Shown piece after piece: positions 1-8,725 of a stretch of DNA of 64,000 nucleotides. A model generated the notes under the pieces. It was not told the origin of the DNA, ran no database searches, and saw nothing but the letters and a program-made list of their open reading frames with translations. The stretch is from NCBI RefSeq assembly GCF_000612545.2, contig NZ_CP097800.1, positions 1,984,001 to 2,048,000 of the forward strand, given 5' to 3'. How positions within the stretch are numbered: the first letter of the stretch is position 1; every line of letters starts with the position of its first letter. The position numbers and the translations under genes were made by a program. The DNA is from Streptomyces sp. PCS3-D2 (lineage in GTDB: Bacteria > Actinomycetota > Actinomycetes > Streptomycetales > Streptomycetaceae).

Positions 1-265
1 CGCCGGCGCCCTGGACCAGCTCGAAGTGGCCGTTGCCCGGTACGCTCGCCGAGCCCTGGAACATCAGGTGCTCGAAGAGGTGAGCCAGACCGGTACGCCC
101 CTTGACTTCGTGGCGCGAGCCGACGTCGTACCAGAGGCAGACCGCGGCGACCGGGGTCAGGTGGTCCTCGGACAGCACCACGCGCAGGCCGTTGGCCAGC
201 CGGTGCTCGGTCGCTGTCAGGCCGCCGGAGCCGGCCTGGGCTGTGGCCGTGTGACCCATGGGCAT
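1..265 (-). CDS. M16 family zinc metallopeptidase, N-terminal fragment
   Basis: Start of an M16 (pitrilysin-type) peptidase; the body runs off the left edge and only about 88 residues are visible. After a short lead the frame shows the M16 N-terminal pattern LANGLRVVLSEDH, then CLWYDVGSRHE and HLFEHLMFQG. The last carries the inverted HxxEH motif (His62, Glu65, His66), whose histidines bind zinc and whose Glu is catalytic in this family. Two start codons, at 265 and 259, are both possible; an AAGGGA stretch on the minus strand lies just upstream. The gene diverges from parC, and the two share 266-501. In actinobacteria such peptidases usually occur as pairs, so a partner would be expected beyond the edge. 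The family is clear; the substrate is unknown. Confidence 0.85.
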   Translation of the reverse strand, partial: MPMGHTATAQAGSGGLTATEHRLANGLRVVLSEDHLTPVAAVCLWYDVGSRHEVKGRTGLAHLFEHLMFQGSASVPGNGHFELVQGAG

Positions 266-501
266 GTGGTCCCTTCGATCGCGATGCAGAGATTTCCGTC
301 AGACCTGCCACTGTATGCAAGCGCGTCGGCCACCGGATAAGTTCCCGGGCCAGACCTGGGTCGGAGTCGGCGTTGTCGGTCGCTCGGGACACAATGGTCC
401 GCGTCGTACGTCCCGCCGGACCTCGGCAGGACCCAGCCAGACCCCGCCAGACCAGCCAGACACCCAGCACATCCCATTCTTGGTTAAGGAGCCGCGCAGC
501 G

Positions 502-2958
502 ATGGCCCGCCGCAGCACGAAGACCCCGCCGCCGGAGGATTTCGAGGAGAAGATCCTCGACATCGACGTCGTCGACGAAATGCAGGGCTCCTTCCTCGAG
601 TACGCGTACTCGGTGATCTACTCCCGTGCCCTGCCCGACGCGCGGGACGGCATGAAGCCGGTGCACCGGCGCATCGTGTACCAGATGAACGAGATGGGCC
701 TGCGCCCCGACCGCGGGTACGTCAAGTGCGCCCGTGTCGTCGGCGAGGTGATGGGCAAGCTCCACCCCCACGGCGACGCCTCGATCTACGACGCCCTCGT
801 ACGCATGGCCCAGCCGTTCTCGATGCGGCTGCCGCTGGTCGACGGCCACGGCAACTTCGGCTCGCTCGGCAACGACGACCCGCCGGCCGCGATGCGCTAC
901 ACCGAGTGCCGCATGGCCGATGCCACGTCGCTGATGACGGAGTCGATCGACGAGGACACCGTCGACTTCACCGCCAACTACGACGGCCAGGAACAGGAGC
1001 CGGTCGCGCTCCCCGCCGCCTACCCAAACCTGCTGGTCAACGGCGCGTCCGGGATCGCAGTCGGCATGGCGACCAACATGCCCCCGCACAACCTCGGCGA
1101 GGTCGTCGCGGCGGCCCGCCACCTGATCCGGTACCCGCACGCCGACCTGGACGCGCTGATGCGCTTCGTACCGGGTCCCGACCTGCCCACCGGCGGCCGG
1201 ATCGTCGGCCTCTCGGGCATCAAGGACGCCTACGAGAACGGCCGCGGCTCCTTCAAGATCCGCGCGACGGTGGCCGTGGAGAACGTCACGGCGCGCCGCA
1301 AGGGCCTGGTCGTCACCGAACTGCCCTTCACGGTGGGTCCCGAGAAGGTCATCGCGAAGATCAAGGACCTGGTCGGCTCCAAGAAGCTCCAGGGCATCGC
1401 CGACGTCAAGGACCTCACCGACCGCGCCCACGGCCTGCGCCTGGTCATCGAGATCAAGAACGGTTTCCACCCGGAGGCCGTGCTGGAACAGCTCTACAAG
1501 CTGACGCCGATGGAGGAGTCCTTCGGCATCAACAACGTCGCGCTGGTGGACGGGCAGCCGCTCACCCTCGGCCTCAAAGAGCTGCTGGAGGTCTACCTCG
1601 ACCATCGCTTCGAGGTCGTCCGGCGGCGCAGCGAGTTCCGCCGCACCAAGCGCCGGGACCGGCTGCACCTCGTCGAGGGCCTGCTGGTGGCCCTCATCGA
1701 CATCGACGAGGTCATCCGGCTCATCCGCGACAGCGAGAACTCCGCCCAGGCCAAGGCGCGGCTCATGGAGCGGTTCTCGCTCAGCGAGACGCAGACCCAG
1801 TACATCCTCGACACCCCGCTGCGCCGGCTCACCAAGTTCGACCGCCTGGAGCTGGAGTCCGAGCGCGACCGCCTGACGGGCGAGATCGACGAGCTGACCG
1901 GCATCCTGGAGTCCGACAACGAGCTGCGCAAGCTGGTCTCCGCGGAACTGGCCGTCGTCGCGAAGAAGTTCGGCACCGAGCGGCGCACCGTCCTGCTGGA
2001 GTCGGCGGGCACCGCGGTGGCCGCCGTACCGCTGGAGGTCGCGGACGACCCGTGCCGGGTGCTGCTGTCCTCGACGGGCCTGCTGGCCCGTACGGCGAAC
2101 GGCGACCCGCTACCCCAGGACGAGGGCGGCGCCCGGGCCAAGCACGACCTGATCGTCTCGCAGGTGGCGGCGACCGCGCGGGCGGATGTCGGCGTGGTCA
2201 CCTCCGCCGGCCGGCTGCTGCGGCTCTCGGTGATCGACCTGCCGCAGCTGCCGGACACGCACGCCGCACCCAACCTGGCGGGGGGCGCGCCGGTCTCGGA
2301 GTTCCTCTCCGGACTGGAGGCGGACGAGAAGGTGGTCTGCCTGACCTCACTGGACGAGTCCTCGCAGGGCCTGGCGCTGGGCACGGAGCAGGGCGTGGTC
2401 AAGCGGGTCGTGCCGGACTACCCGGCCAACAAGGACGAGCTGGAGGTCATCACCCTCAAGGAGGGCGACCGGATCGTGGGCGGGGTCGAGCTGCGCACGG
2501 GTGAGGAGGACCTGGTCTTCATCACCGACGACGCCCAGCTGCTGCGCTACCCCGCCGGCCAGGTGCGCCCGCAGGGCCGCCCGGCGGGCGGTATGGCGGG
2601 CATCAAGCTCTCCCAGAACGCCAAGGTGATCCACTTCTCGGCCGTCGACCCGGGCCGGGACGCCGTGGTGTTCACGGTGGCCGGCTCGCACGGGACCCTG
2701 GACGACTCGGTGCTGTCCGGGAAGCTCACCCCGTTCGACCAGTACCCGCGCAAGGGTCGGGCCACCGGCGGCGTGCGCTGCCAGCGGTTCCTGAAGGGCG
2801 AGGACCTGCTGGTCCTCGCCTGGGCGGGCGGCGCACCCGCCCGCGCGGCCGCGGCGAACGGCGCTCCGGCCGAGCTGCCGACCCCGGACCCGCGCCGGGA
2901 CGGTTCGGGGGCGGCCCTGCCGGCCGCCGTGGCGACGCTGGCGGGACCCGCGTTGTAG
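502..2958 (+). CDS. parC: DNA topoisomerase IV subunit A
   Basis: Subunit A of a type IIA topoisomerase (818 aa), which cuts and rejoins DNA to decatenate daughter chromosomes with ParE. The breakage-reunion domain fills about residues 20-490: ALPDARDGMKPVHRR near the start and the active tyrosine Tyr133 in AAMRYTECRM. A C-terminal beta-pinwheel region follows from about 510. No GyrA box (QRRGGKG-like) is present, which fits ParC rather than GyrA, as does the separate ParE gene at 12.5 kb. The ATG at 502 has AAGGAG at 486-491; open frame upstream of it lacks a comparable site. The tail is Ala/Pro-rich. A perfect hairpin follows the stop. Divergent from the M16 peptidase. Confidence 0.95.
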   Translation: MARRSTKTPPPEDFEEKILDIDVVDEMQGSFLEYAYSVIYSRALPDARDGMKPVHRRIVYQMNEMGLRPDRGYVKCARVVGEVMGKLHPHGDASIYDALVRMAQPFSMRLPLVDGHGNFGSLGNDDPPAAMRYTECRMADATSLMTESIDEDTVDFTANYDGQEQEPVALPAAYPNLLVNGASGIAVGMATNMPPHNLGEVVAAARHLIRYPHADLDALMRFVPGPDLPTGGRIVGLSGIKDAYENGRGSFKIRATVAVENVTARRKGLVVTELPFTVGPEKVIAKIKDLVGSKKLQGIADVKDLTDRAHGLRLVIEIKNGFHPEAVLEQLYKLTPMEESFGINNVALVDGQPLTLGLKELLEVYLDHRFEVVRRRSEFRRTKRRDRLHLVEGLLVALIDIDEVIRLIRDSENSAQAKARLMERFSLSETQTQYILDTPLRRLTKFDRLELESERDRLTGEIDELTGILESDNELRKLVSAELAVVAKKFGTERRTVLLESAGTAVAAVPLEVADDPCRVLLSSTGLLARTANGDPLPQDEGGARAKHDLIVSQVAATARADVGVVTSAGRLLRLSVIDLPQLPDTHAAPNLAGGAPVSEFLSGLEADEKVVCLTSLDESSQGLALGTEQGVVKRVVPDYPANKDELEVITLKEGDRIVGGVELRTGEEDLVFITDDAQLLRYPAGQVRPQGRPAGGMAGIKLSQNAKVIHFSAVDPGRDAVVFTVAGSHGTLDDSVLSGKLTPFDQYPRKGRATGGVRCQRFLKGEDLLVLAWAGGAPARAAAANGAPAELPTPDPRRDGSGAALPAAVATLAGPAL

Positions 2959-2967
2959 GGATTGCGG

Positions 2968-3010
2968 GCCGTTCGGGTGGTACGTCGGGGGGACGTACCA
3001 CCCGAACGGC
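2968..3010 (+). terminator. Terminator hairpin after parC
   Basis: Perfect 19-bp inverted repeat (2968-2986 with 2992-3010) around a 5-nt G loop, ten bases past the parC stop. There is no U tract, as is usual in Streptomyces. Confidence 0.85.
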
Positions 3011-3064
3011 GACTAGTGTCTTCCCTCTTGGCACTGTCGGGTGGGGCGGGAGAACACAGAGCTG

Positions 3065-5155
3065 ATGAGTCGTCGGTCGGGCAGGTTGATCGGGGACTGG
3101 GCCGAGGCCCAGCGCCGGATGCAGCAGACACAGCTGATCCAGCACCGCGAGGCGGAACGCCGGCAACGGGCGTACGAGCGCGAGGCGGCCCGGGGACAGC
3201 GCGAGCAGCAGGCCGCCTACCGCCAGCACCGCGAGGCCGAGGCACGACGGCGCACCGAGCGCATCGAGGCGGAGGTCGCCGCCCTGCAGGGGCTGCTGGC
3301 GGCAGGCTGCCGGGCTCCGGCGTTCCGTACGGCCGCGCTGGTCAGACCGGAGCGATTGGAGCCCTTCGCCCCGGGGAACCTCGCGCATCCGCTGCCGATG
3401 CCGCGCCTGGAGCAGTTCCAGCAGCAGAACACCGGTTGGACGCTCGGCTCACACCGCCGGGCACAGGCGGAGCGCGAGGCGCACGCCCGCTACACCCAGG
3501 CCTGGCAGGCGGCGCATGCCGCGGAGATGCAGCGGCAGCAGCAACTGGCCGCGTACCGACAGCAGTACGACCAGTGGGCGGCGCAGCAGCTCGCGGGGAT
3601 CCGGGAGCACAACGACGGCCTCGCCGAACTGGCCCGGTCGCTGCGCGCGGGCGACCCGGATGCGGCCGTGGAGTACTTCTCGGCAGCCCTCTACGCGTCC
3701 ACCGCCTGGCCCGAGGCACTGCCGAGGCAGTTGGCGGCCGCGTACGACCCGGGCACGCGCGAGCTGGTGCTGGACTGGCAGCTGCCGGGCTTCCGGGTGG
3801 TGCCCGAGGCCAAGTCGGTGCGGTACATGCCCAGCACGGACCAGGACCGGGAGACGGCCCGCCCGGTGACTCAGCGACGCGCGCTCTACCGCGACCTGCT
3901 GGCACAGTGCCTGCTGCTGGTGGTGCGCGAGCTGTACGCGGCGGACGAGTTCGGCGCGCTGGAGTCCGTCGTGGTCAACGGGTTCGTGGACGACCACGAT
4001 CCGGTGACGGGGCAGGAGGCGCGGATCGTACTCGCCTCGGTGTCGACCGCCCGCACCGCCTTCGCGGGGCTCAGGCTGGAACAGGTCAGCGCGGTGGACT
4101 GCCTGCTGGAGGGGCTGCGCGGGCAGCTGTCGGCGCGGCCCGACCAGTTGACGGCCGTACGCCCGGGGCGCAGGCCCGACGAGGTCGGCGGCGGAGTCGT
4201 CAGCCACGGCGGGGACGCGGCCGAGGACGAGGAGGAGCCCGACCTCTTCGTCATGGACCCGATCGCCTTCGAGAACCTGGTGGCGGAGCTCTTCCGGGCG
4301 ATGGGCATGGAGGCGCTGACCACGCAGCGGTCCGGCGACGGAGGTGTGGACATCGAGGCGAACGACCCCTCCCCGATCACGGGCGGACGGATCGTGGTCC
4401 AGGTCAAGCGCTACCGCAACACCGTGCCGCCCACGGCGGTACGGGACCTGTACGGCACGGTCCAGGACAAGGGCGCGAACAAGGGGGTGCTGGTCACCAC
4501 CTCGTCCTTCGGACCGACGTCGTACACCTTCTCCAACGGCAAGCCGCTGGAGCTGGTTCCCGGCGACCGGCTGGTGGAACTCCTGCACCAGTACGGGCTG
4601 CGCGGGCGCCTCGGCGGCGGTCCGGCGGCCCCGGTACCGGCACAGCGCGCTGCCGAGCCCGCCCCGCCGGCCGACCACAACGTGCTGGGCATGACCTGGT
4701 CGGGGCGGGTCGCGCTGGACGTGTGCGCCCTCGTCTGCGCCGGCAGCCGGGTGCTGAGCGAGGACCACTTCGTGTTCTTCAACAACCCGTGCACGCCCGA
4801 CGGTTCGGTACGGACGCGGGCACACGCGGCGCCGGACAAGGCGGCACTTGAGGTCTCCTTCGACGCCTTGCCATCCGGGGCCGACCGGCTGGTGCTCGTG
4901 GCCGCCATCGACCCGGAGGCCGATCCGCACGCCGACCTGGCCGGATTCACCGACGCCCGGATCCGGCTCCTGGACGCGTCGGGCGCCGAGGCGGGTCGGC
5001 TGGAGGTCTCCGACGGCCGGGCCGGAGAGACCGCGCTGGTGCTCGGCTCCTTCCGGCGCCGGTCCAACGGCGACTGGGACTTCGTGATCGGCGGCAAGGG
5101 CTACCGGGGCGGCCTGGAGGACCTGCTGCGCGACTACGGCGTCGAGGTCGCGTAG
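3065..5155 (+). CDS. Coiled-coil / Mrr-type nuclease / TerD-domain fusion protein
   Basis: A 696-aa cytoplasmic protein of three parts. Residues 1 to about 200 are rich in Gln, Arg, Glu and Ala with heptad character, so probably coiled coil. Around 398-500 lies an Mrr-like PD-(D/E)xK endonuclease domain: FENLVAELFRAMGMEA, then GDGGVDIEA (catalytic Asp) and VVQVKRY (QxK), followed by the typical GVLVTTSSFG. From about 540 to the end is a TerD-like domain beginning LGMTWSGRVALDVCALV; this fold binds calcium in tellurite/stress operons. All key nuclease residues look intact. The start at 3065 is preceded by GGGAG at 3048-3052; a GTG at 3041 in frame is the alternative. No methylase is nearby, so a classical restriction-modification role is unlikely. 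A DNA-damage or phage-response role is inference only. Confidence 0.85.
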   Translation: MSRRSGRLIGDWAEAQRRMQQTQLIQHREAERRQRAYEREAARGQREQQAAYRQHREAEARRRTERIEAEVAALQGLLAAGCRAPAFRTAALVRPERLEPFAPGNLAHPLPMPRLEQFQQQNTGWTLGSHRRAQAEREAHARYTQAWQAAHAAEMQRQQQLAAYRQQYDQWAAQQLAGIREHNDGLAELARSLRAGDPDAAVEYFSAALYASTAWPEALPRQLAAAYDPGTRELVLDWQLPGFRVVPEAKSVRYMPSTDQDRETARPVTQRRALYRDLLAQCLLLVVRELYAADEFGALESVVVNGFVDDHDPVTGQEARIVLASVSTARTAFAGLRLEQVSAVDCLLEGLRGQLSARPDQLTAVRPGRRPDEVGGGVVSHGGDAAEDEEEPDLFVMDPIAFENLVAELFRAMGMEALTTQRSGDGGVDIEANDPSPITGGRIVVQVKRYRNTVPPTAVRDLYGTVQDKGANKGVLVTTSSFGPTSYTFSNGKPLELVPGDRLVELLHQYGLRGRLGGGPAAPVPAQRAAEPAPPADHNVLGMTWSGRVALDVCALVCAGSRVLSEDHFVFFNNPCTPDGSVRTRAHAAPDKAALEVSFDALPSGADRLVLVAAIDPEADPHADLAGFTDARIRLLDASGAEAGRLEVSDGRAGETALVLGSFRRRSNGDWDFVIGGKGYRGGLEDLLRDYGVEVA

Positions 5156-5263
5156 GGGCGGACCGGGACCGCGGCCCGCATGCCCCGCCCGCCCCACCGG
5201 CGAGGCGGCGTACCCGGACGGCTCCGACGGGGCCGACGCAGCCGGGTCGGCGCGGATCCGGCC

Positions 5264-5288
5264 GGATCACGCGGATCACACGGATCAC
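5264..5288. repeat. Three GGATCAC repeats, 9-bp period
   Basis: GGATCAC occurs at 5264, 5273 and 5282 in the 217-bp leader before the CAP-domain gene, about 85-110 bp upstream of its start. Such helically spaced repeats can be activator sites, but nothing else supports that here. Confidence 0.5.
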
Positions 5289-5372
5289 ACGGAGAAAGTG
5301 TTATCGCCGCCCGCCCCGCAGGTCTCCTCATGTGTCAGGCCGAGTGGGCCGTCACCCCTCTGAGGAGATGCG

Positions 5373-6290
5373 ATGCAATTGCGCGACGACGAATTCGGAC
5401 AGGACAGGGACCGGGCGACGGTCGACACGGCGGGGACGGGCCTGCCTTCCGGGCCTCGCCACGCGGGCCGGGTGACCGGTGGCCGCCGCCGGGCCCGCAG
5501 GAAGATGCCCGTGCCGGCAGCGGTCGCCACTGTGGTCCTGCTGACCGGGGCCGGGAGTGCGTACACCCTCATATCGGCCGATGCCCCTGCCCGCACCGCG
5601 GCGACGGCGTCGTCCTCGACCCCGTCCTCCGACGCCGTCGGCCCGGGCCCCCTGGGTGAGCCGTCGGCCGACCCGGCCTCGCCCACCGCCGATGCGGCGG
5701 AGGGGACCCCCACGGCCTCGGCGACGCCGAGCGCGAGTGCCACCACCGCCGCGTCCCCTTCGCGTGCCGCGTCGGCCGAACCGTCGTCCGGGCGGTCCGC
5801 GAAGCAGGAGCGGTCCGCGCAGCCGACCCGCGCCCCTTCGGGGACCGGTCCGGTGGGGCCGGACCCGAAGATTGCGGGCGCCCGCACCTCGACCCAGGAC
5901 GTCCAGGTGGCCGAGTCGCTGTCCCTGCGCTTGCTGAACGGCGAACGGGCCACCGTCGGGAGGCCTCCGCTCGCGCTCAAACAGGACCTCAGCACCTTCG
6001 CCCGCACGTGGGCCGAGCACATGAGCAAGAACGGGTTCGGCCACTCCTCCGACCGGGACCGCGCGCACCTGAAGACCGGCTCGCGCACCTGGACGGGCGA
6101 GAACATCGTCTGGTGGAGCGATGCCTCGATGACCGCCCAGGAAGCCGCCGAGAAGTTCCAGTCGATGTGGCGGCACAGCCCCGGCCACTACAAGGGCCAG
6201 GTCAATCCGGAGTTCACCGAGGTCGGTGTGGGCATGTACCGGGACGCCTCCGGCTGGTGGGGCGTCCACGTCTTCTCGGACGGCGCGTAG
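5373..6290 (+). CDS. CAP/SCP-domain extracytoplasmic protein
   Basis: A 305-aa protein with a basic cytoplasmic N-terminus (to about residue 47), one hydrophobic segment PVPAAVATVVLLTGAGSAYT acting as signal or anchor, then about 110 residues of Ala/Ser/Pro/Thr-rich linker. A C-terminal CAP (cysteine-rich secretory/PR-1) domain spans about 175-305. The CAP cleft residues are visible: AEHMSKNGFGH, GENIVWW and HSPGHYKGQ, then GVGMYRDASGWWGVHVF. Bacterial CAP proteins are secreted, and their activity is generally unknown. ATG 5373 has GAGGAG at 5362-5367. It converges on the COG0523 GTPase gene only 27 bp away. Function in sporulation or envelope cannot be inferred from context. Confidence 0.88.
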   Translation: MQLRDDEFGQDRDRATVDTAGTGLPSGPRHAGRVTGGRRRARRKMPVPAAVATVVLLTGAGSAYTLISADAPARTAATASSSTPSSDAVGPGPLGEPSADPASPTADAAEGTPTASATPSASATTAASPSRAASAEPSSGRSAKQERSAQPTRAPSGTGPVGPDPKIAGARTSTQDVQVAESLSLRLLNGERATVGRPPLALKQDLSTFARTWAEHMSKNGFGHSSDRDRAHLKTGSRTWTGENIVWWSDASMTAQEAAEKFQSMWRHSPGHYKGQVNPEFTEVGVGMYRDASGWWGVHVFSDGA

Positions 6291-6317
6291 GGGAAGGACC
6301 GGGGCCGGCGCCGGGGG

Positions 6318-7460
6318 TCAATACGTCCGGGTTGTCCTGGGCGAGTCCGGCCCGGGGACGTCGCTCCCGTCCGCCCCGGGGGCGTCGCCCTCCTCCGGGC
6401 CGGGGGTGTCCTCCCCTTCCGGCCCGGGCCGGTCGACGTACCGCAGCACGCCCCACATGGTCTCGGGGTTCACGTCCTGGGGGCTCTGCTCACGGCAGGC
6501 CGCCAACTCCCTCACCAGACCTTGGCCGTCGGTGCCCGAGCCGATCAGGACCAGCTGCGTCAGGCGTGCTTCGCCCCGCCCCCAGGGCCGCGGGGCGAAG
6601 CGGAGGAAGCGACCGACCGCCTGGATCTCGTAGCACTCCCCGTGACCCGGGACCCCGAACCACACGAAACCCTTGATCCGGTAGAGCCCGGCCGGGCGGC
6701 GGTCGAGGAAGTCCATGAACCGGCGCGGGGAGAGGGCCTGTTCCGAGGTGAACTCCGTGCTCTCGTAGGCGGCGTGCGCGTGGGTGCGGTGGTCGTGGCC
6801 CTCGGCCTCCGCGATCAGGTCCTCAAAGGACAGCTGTCCCCGGGTCTCGGTCCAGGGCCTGCGGTCGAAGAGCAGCTCCGGGTCGATGCGGCCGTGGGCG
6901 GCGCCCACCACCGGGGTACCCGGCGCGCAGAGCGTGGCGAGTGCGCTCTCGATCCGGGCCCGTTCGTCCGCGCCGACCCGGTCGGTCTTGTTGAGCACGA
7001 CCAGGTCCGCGACGGCGAGATGGCGGTCGGTCTCCGGGTGCCGGACCCGGGTCGCGTCGAACTCCGCGGCGTCCACGACCTGCACCATGCCGCCGTACCG
7101 GACGGCCGGGTTCTCGTTGGCCACCAGCATGCGGATCATCTCCTGGGGCTCGGCCAGCCCGCTCGCCTCGATGACGATCACGTCGATCCTGTGGACGGGT
7201 GCGGAGAGCTTCTCCAGGTACGCGTCCAGCTCGCTGCCGTCCACCGCGCAGCACAGGCAGCCGCCGCCGAGGGAGACCATCGAGTCTCCGACCTGGCCGG
7301 CCACCGACATCGCGTCGACCTCGATGGATCCGAAGTCGTTGACGACGACGCCGACGCGGGTGCCTCCACGGCTGGCGAGGAGGTGGTTCAGCATGGTGGT
7401 CTTCCCGGATCCGAGGAATCCGGCGAGGACGACGACGGGGATGGGCTGCCTGCTGTTCAC
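6318..7460 (-). CDS. CobW/COG0523-family metal-chaperone GTPase
   Basis: A 380-aa P-loop GTPase of the CobW/ZigA/YeiR group, which insert or traffic metals such as zinc or cobalt. The Walker A is GFLGSGKTT (about residues 14-22), followed by the family CxCC metal motif in GGGCLCCAV, a switch/Walker B region IVIEASGLAEP and the base-recognition NKTD. The CobW C-terminal domain follows from about 250 (GLYRIKGFVWF). The last 40 residues are Pro/Gly/Glu-rich and probably disordered. The GTG start at 7460 lies 24 nt after the stop of citrate synthase, so the two are probably co-transcribed. No Zur-like site was recognised upstream. The metal is not determinable from sequence. Confidence 0.88.
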   Translation of the reverse strand: MNSRQPIPVVVLAGFLGSGKTTMLNHLLASRGGTRVGVVVNDFGSIEVDAMSVAGQVGDSMVSLGGGCLCCAVDGSELDAYLEKLSAPVHRIDVIVIEASGLAEPQEMIRMLVANENPAVRYGGMVQVVDAAEFDATRVRHPETDRHLAVADLVVLNKTDRVGADERARIESALATLCAPGTPVVGAAHGRIDPELLFDRRPWTETRGQLSFEDLIAEAEGHDHRTHAHAAYESTEFTSEQALSPRRFMDFLDRRPAGLYRIKGFVWFGVPGHGECYEIQAVGRFLRFAPRPWGRGEARLTQLVLIGSGTDGQGLVRELAACREQSPQDVNPETMWGVLRYVDRPGPEGEDTPGPEEGDAPGADGSDVPGPDSPRTTRTY

Positions 7461-7484
7461 CCGGTCGATCGTATCCAGGCCCGG

Positions 7485-8645
7485 TCAGCGCGGCGGCGGA
7501 ACGGGCTGCGGCGGGGTGGGTCCCGTGTACCGGGCGGCCGGACGGATGATCTTGGAGTCGGTGGCCTGCTCCAGGATGTTCGCGCTCCAGCCGACGACCC
7601 GGGCGGCGCAGAAGGTCGGGGTGAACATCTCGCGCGGCAGCCCGCACAGCTCCATGACCACACCCGCGTAGAACTCCACATTGGTGTGCAGTTCACGGCC
7701 CGGCTTGAGTTCGGCGAGGATCTCCTCCACCTGGCGTTCGACCTCTACGGCGAAGTCCACGAGGGGCCCGCCGAAGCCGAGGGCGATCTCGCGCAGCATG
7801 CGTGAACGGGGGTCCTCGGTGCGGTAGACGGGGTGCCCGAACCCCATGATCCGCTCGCCCGCGAGGACGCGCCCGCGGATCCAGGGTCTGATGCGGTCCA
7901 CGGTCCCGATCGCGTCGAGGGTGTCCAGGGCGCGGCTGGGGGCGCCCCCGTGCAGCGGGCCGGAGAGCGCGCCGATGGCCCCGGTCAGGCAGGCGGCGAC
8001 GTCGGCGCCGGTGGAGGCGATCACCCGTGCGGTGAACGTCGAGGCGTTGAAGCCGTGGTCGACGGTGGATATCAAGTACCGCTCGACGGCACGGGCCCGA
8101 GCGGGGTCGGGCTCCTCGCCGGTCAGCATGTAGAGGTAGTTGGCGGCGTACGGAAGGTCCTCGCGCGGCTCGACCGGCTCCAGCCCCCGGCCCAGCCGGT
8201 ACAGGGCGGTCAGGAGGGTCGGCACCGCGGCACATGCGGCCAGCGCGTCCGCCGCGCGGCGCTCGGGGGTGAGGTCGTACACCGGCCGGAAGCCGGCGGA
8301 CGCACCGAGCAGCGAGAGCGCGGTGCGCAGTCCGGAGAGCGGGCCGGACAGCCGGGTGGCGCGGGCCAGGTCCGGCAGGGCCGCCCGCACCTCCTCGCGG
8401 ACCGGGCGCAGCGCGGCGGTCTCGGCGGCGAAGGCGACCCGTTCGGCGGGGTCCGCCGGGAGCTCGCCGCGGAACATCAGGTGCCACACGTCCTCGAAGC
8501 TGCGGCAGGAGGCGAGCTCTACGGCCGAGTACTGGCGGTAGTGGTAGAAGCCCTCGCGGCCCCGGACGTCGCCCAGCACGGTGTCGGTGACCACGACTCC
8601 CGCGAGGCCCCGCGGTCCTTCGACGGTGCTTTCGGTGGTGTTCAT
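7485..8645 (-). CDS. Citrate synthase-family protein (citrate synthase 2 type)
   Basis: A 386-aa member of the citrate/2-methylcitrate synthase family, which condenses acetyl- or propionyl-CoA with oxaloacetate. It keeps GPLHGGAP (His232) and GFGHPVYRTEDPR (His271). At the usual catalytic Asp the motif reads HTNVEFYAGV, so Glu324 replaces Asp. The start at 8645 is chosen because a longer frame would overlap the intergenic dyads; no strong ribosome site is seen, so it is uncertain. It is divergent from a second citrate-synthase paralogue with a DNA-binding head, sharing 8646-8725. It probably forms an operon with the COG0523 GTPase downstream. It could be a citrate, methylcitrate or other Claisen synthase. 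Confidence 0.88.
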   Translation of the reverse strand: MNTTESTVEGPRGLAGVVVTDTVLGDVRGREGFYHYRQYSAVELASCRSFEDVWHLMFRGELPADPAERVAFAAETAALRPVREEVRAALPDLARATRLSGPLSGLRTALSLLGASAGFRPVYDLTPERRAADALAACAAVPTLLTALYRLGRGLEPVEPREDLPYAANYLYMLTGEEPDPARARAVERYLISTVDHGFNASTFTARVIASTGADVAACLTGAIGALSGPLHGGAPSRALDTLDAIGTVDRIRPWIRGRVLAGERIMGFGHPVYRTEDPRSRMLREIALGFGGPLVDFAVEVERQVEEILAELKPGRELHTNVEFYAGVVMELCGLPREMFTPTFCAARVVGWSANILEQATDSKIIRPAARYTGPTPPQPVPPPR

Positions 8646-8660
8646 GCATCGAACATCTAC

Positions 8661-8673
8661 GATGGATTCCATC
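8661..8673. promoter_or_regulatory. Dyad 1 between divergent citrate-synthase genes
   Basis: GATGGA-T-TCCATC, a perfect 6-bp dyad with a one-base centre, 16 bp upstream of the leftward gene start. It is a candidate operator, possibly for the helix-turn-helix head of the neighbouring synthase. Confidence 0.5.
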
Positions 8674-8681
8674 ACTGTCAA

Positions 8682-8698
8682 TATTGATTGAATCAATA
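8682..8698. promoter_or_regulatory. Dyad 2 between divergent citrate-synthase genes
   Basis: TATTGATT-G-AATCAATA, a perfect 8-bp dyad with a one-base centre, strikingly A+T-rich for this genome. It lies 28 bp before the rightward start and 8 bp from dyad 1. Candidate operator overlapping both promoters. Confidence 0.6.
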
Positions 8699-8725
8699 CA
8701 AGGATGCATCTGTAGGGTGGGCGGC

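Noticed and set aside
421..480. Repeated CCAGCCAGACC-type sequence before parC
   Set aside because: Short and irregular, no CRISPR-like spacing or dyad; treated as simple sequence.
3065..5155. Classical restriction-modification system
   Set aside because: No methyltransferase or specificity gene lies nearby; the Mrr domain is part of a TerD fusion.
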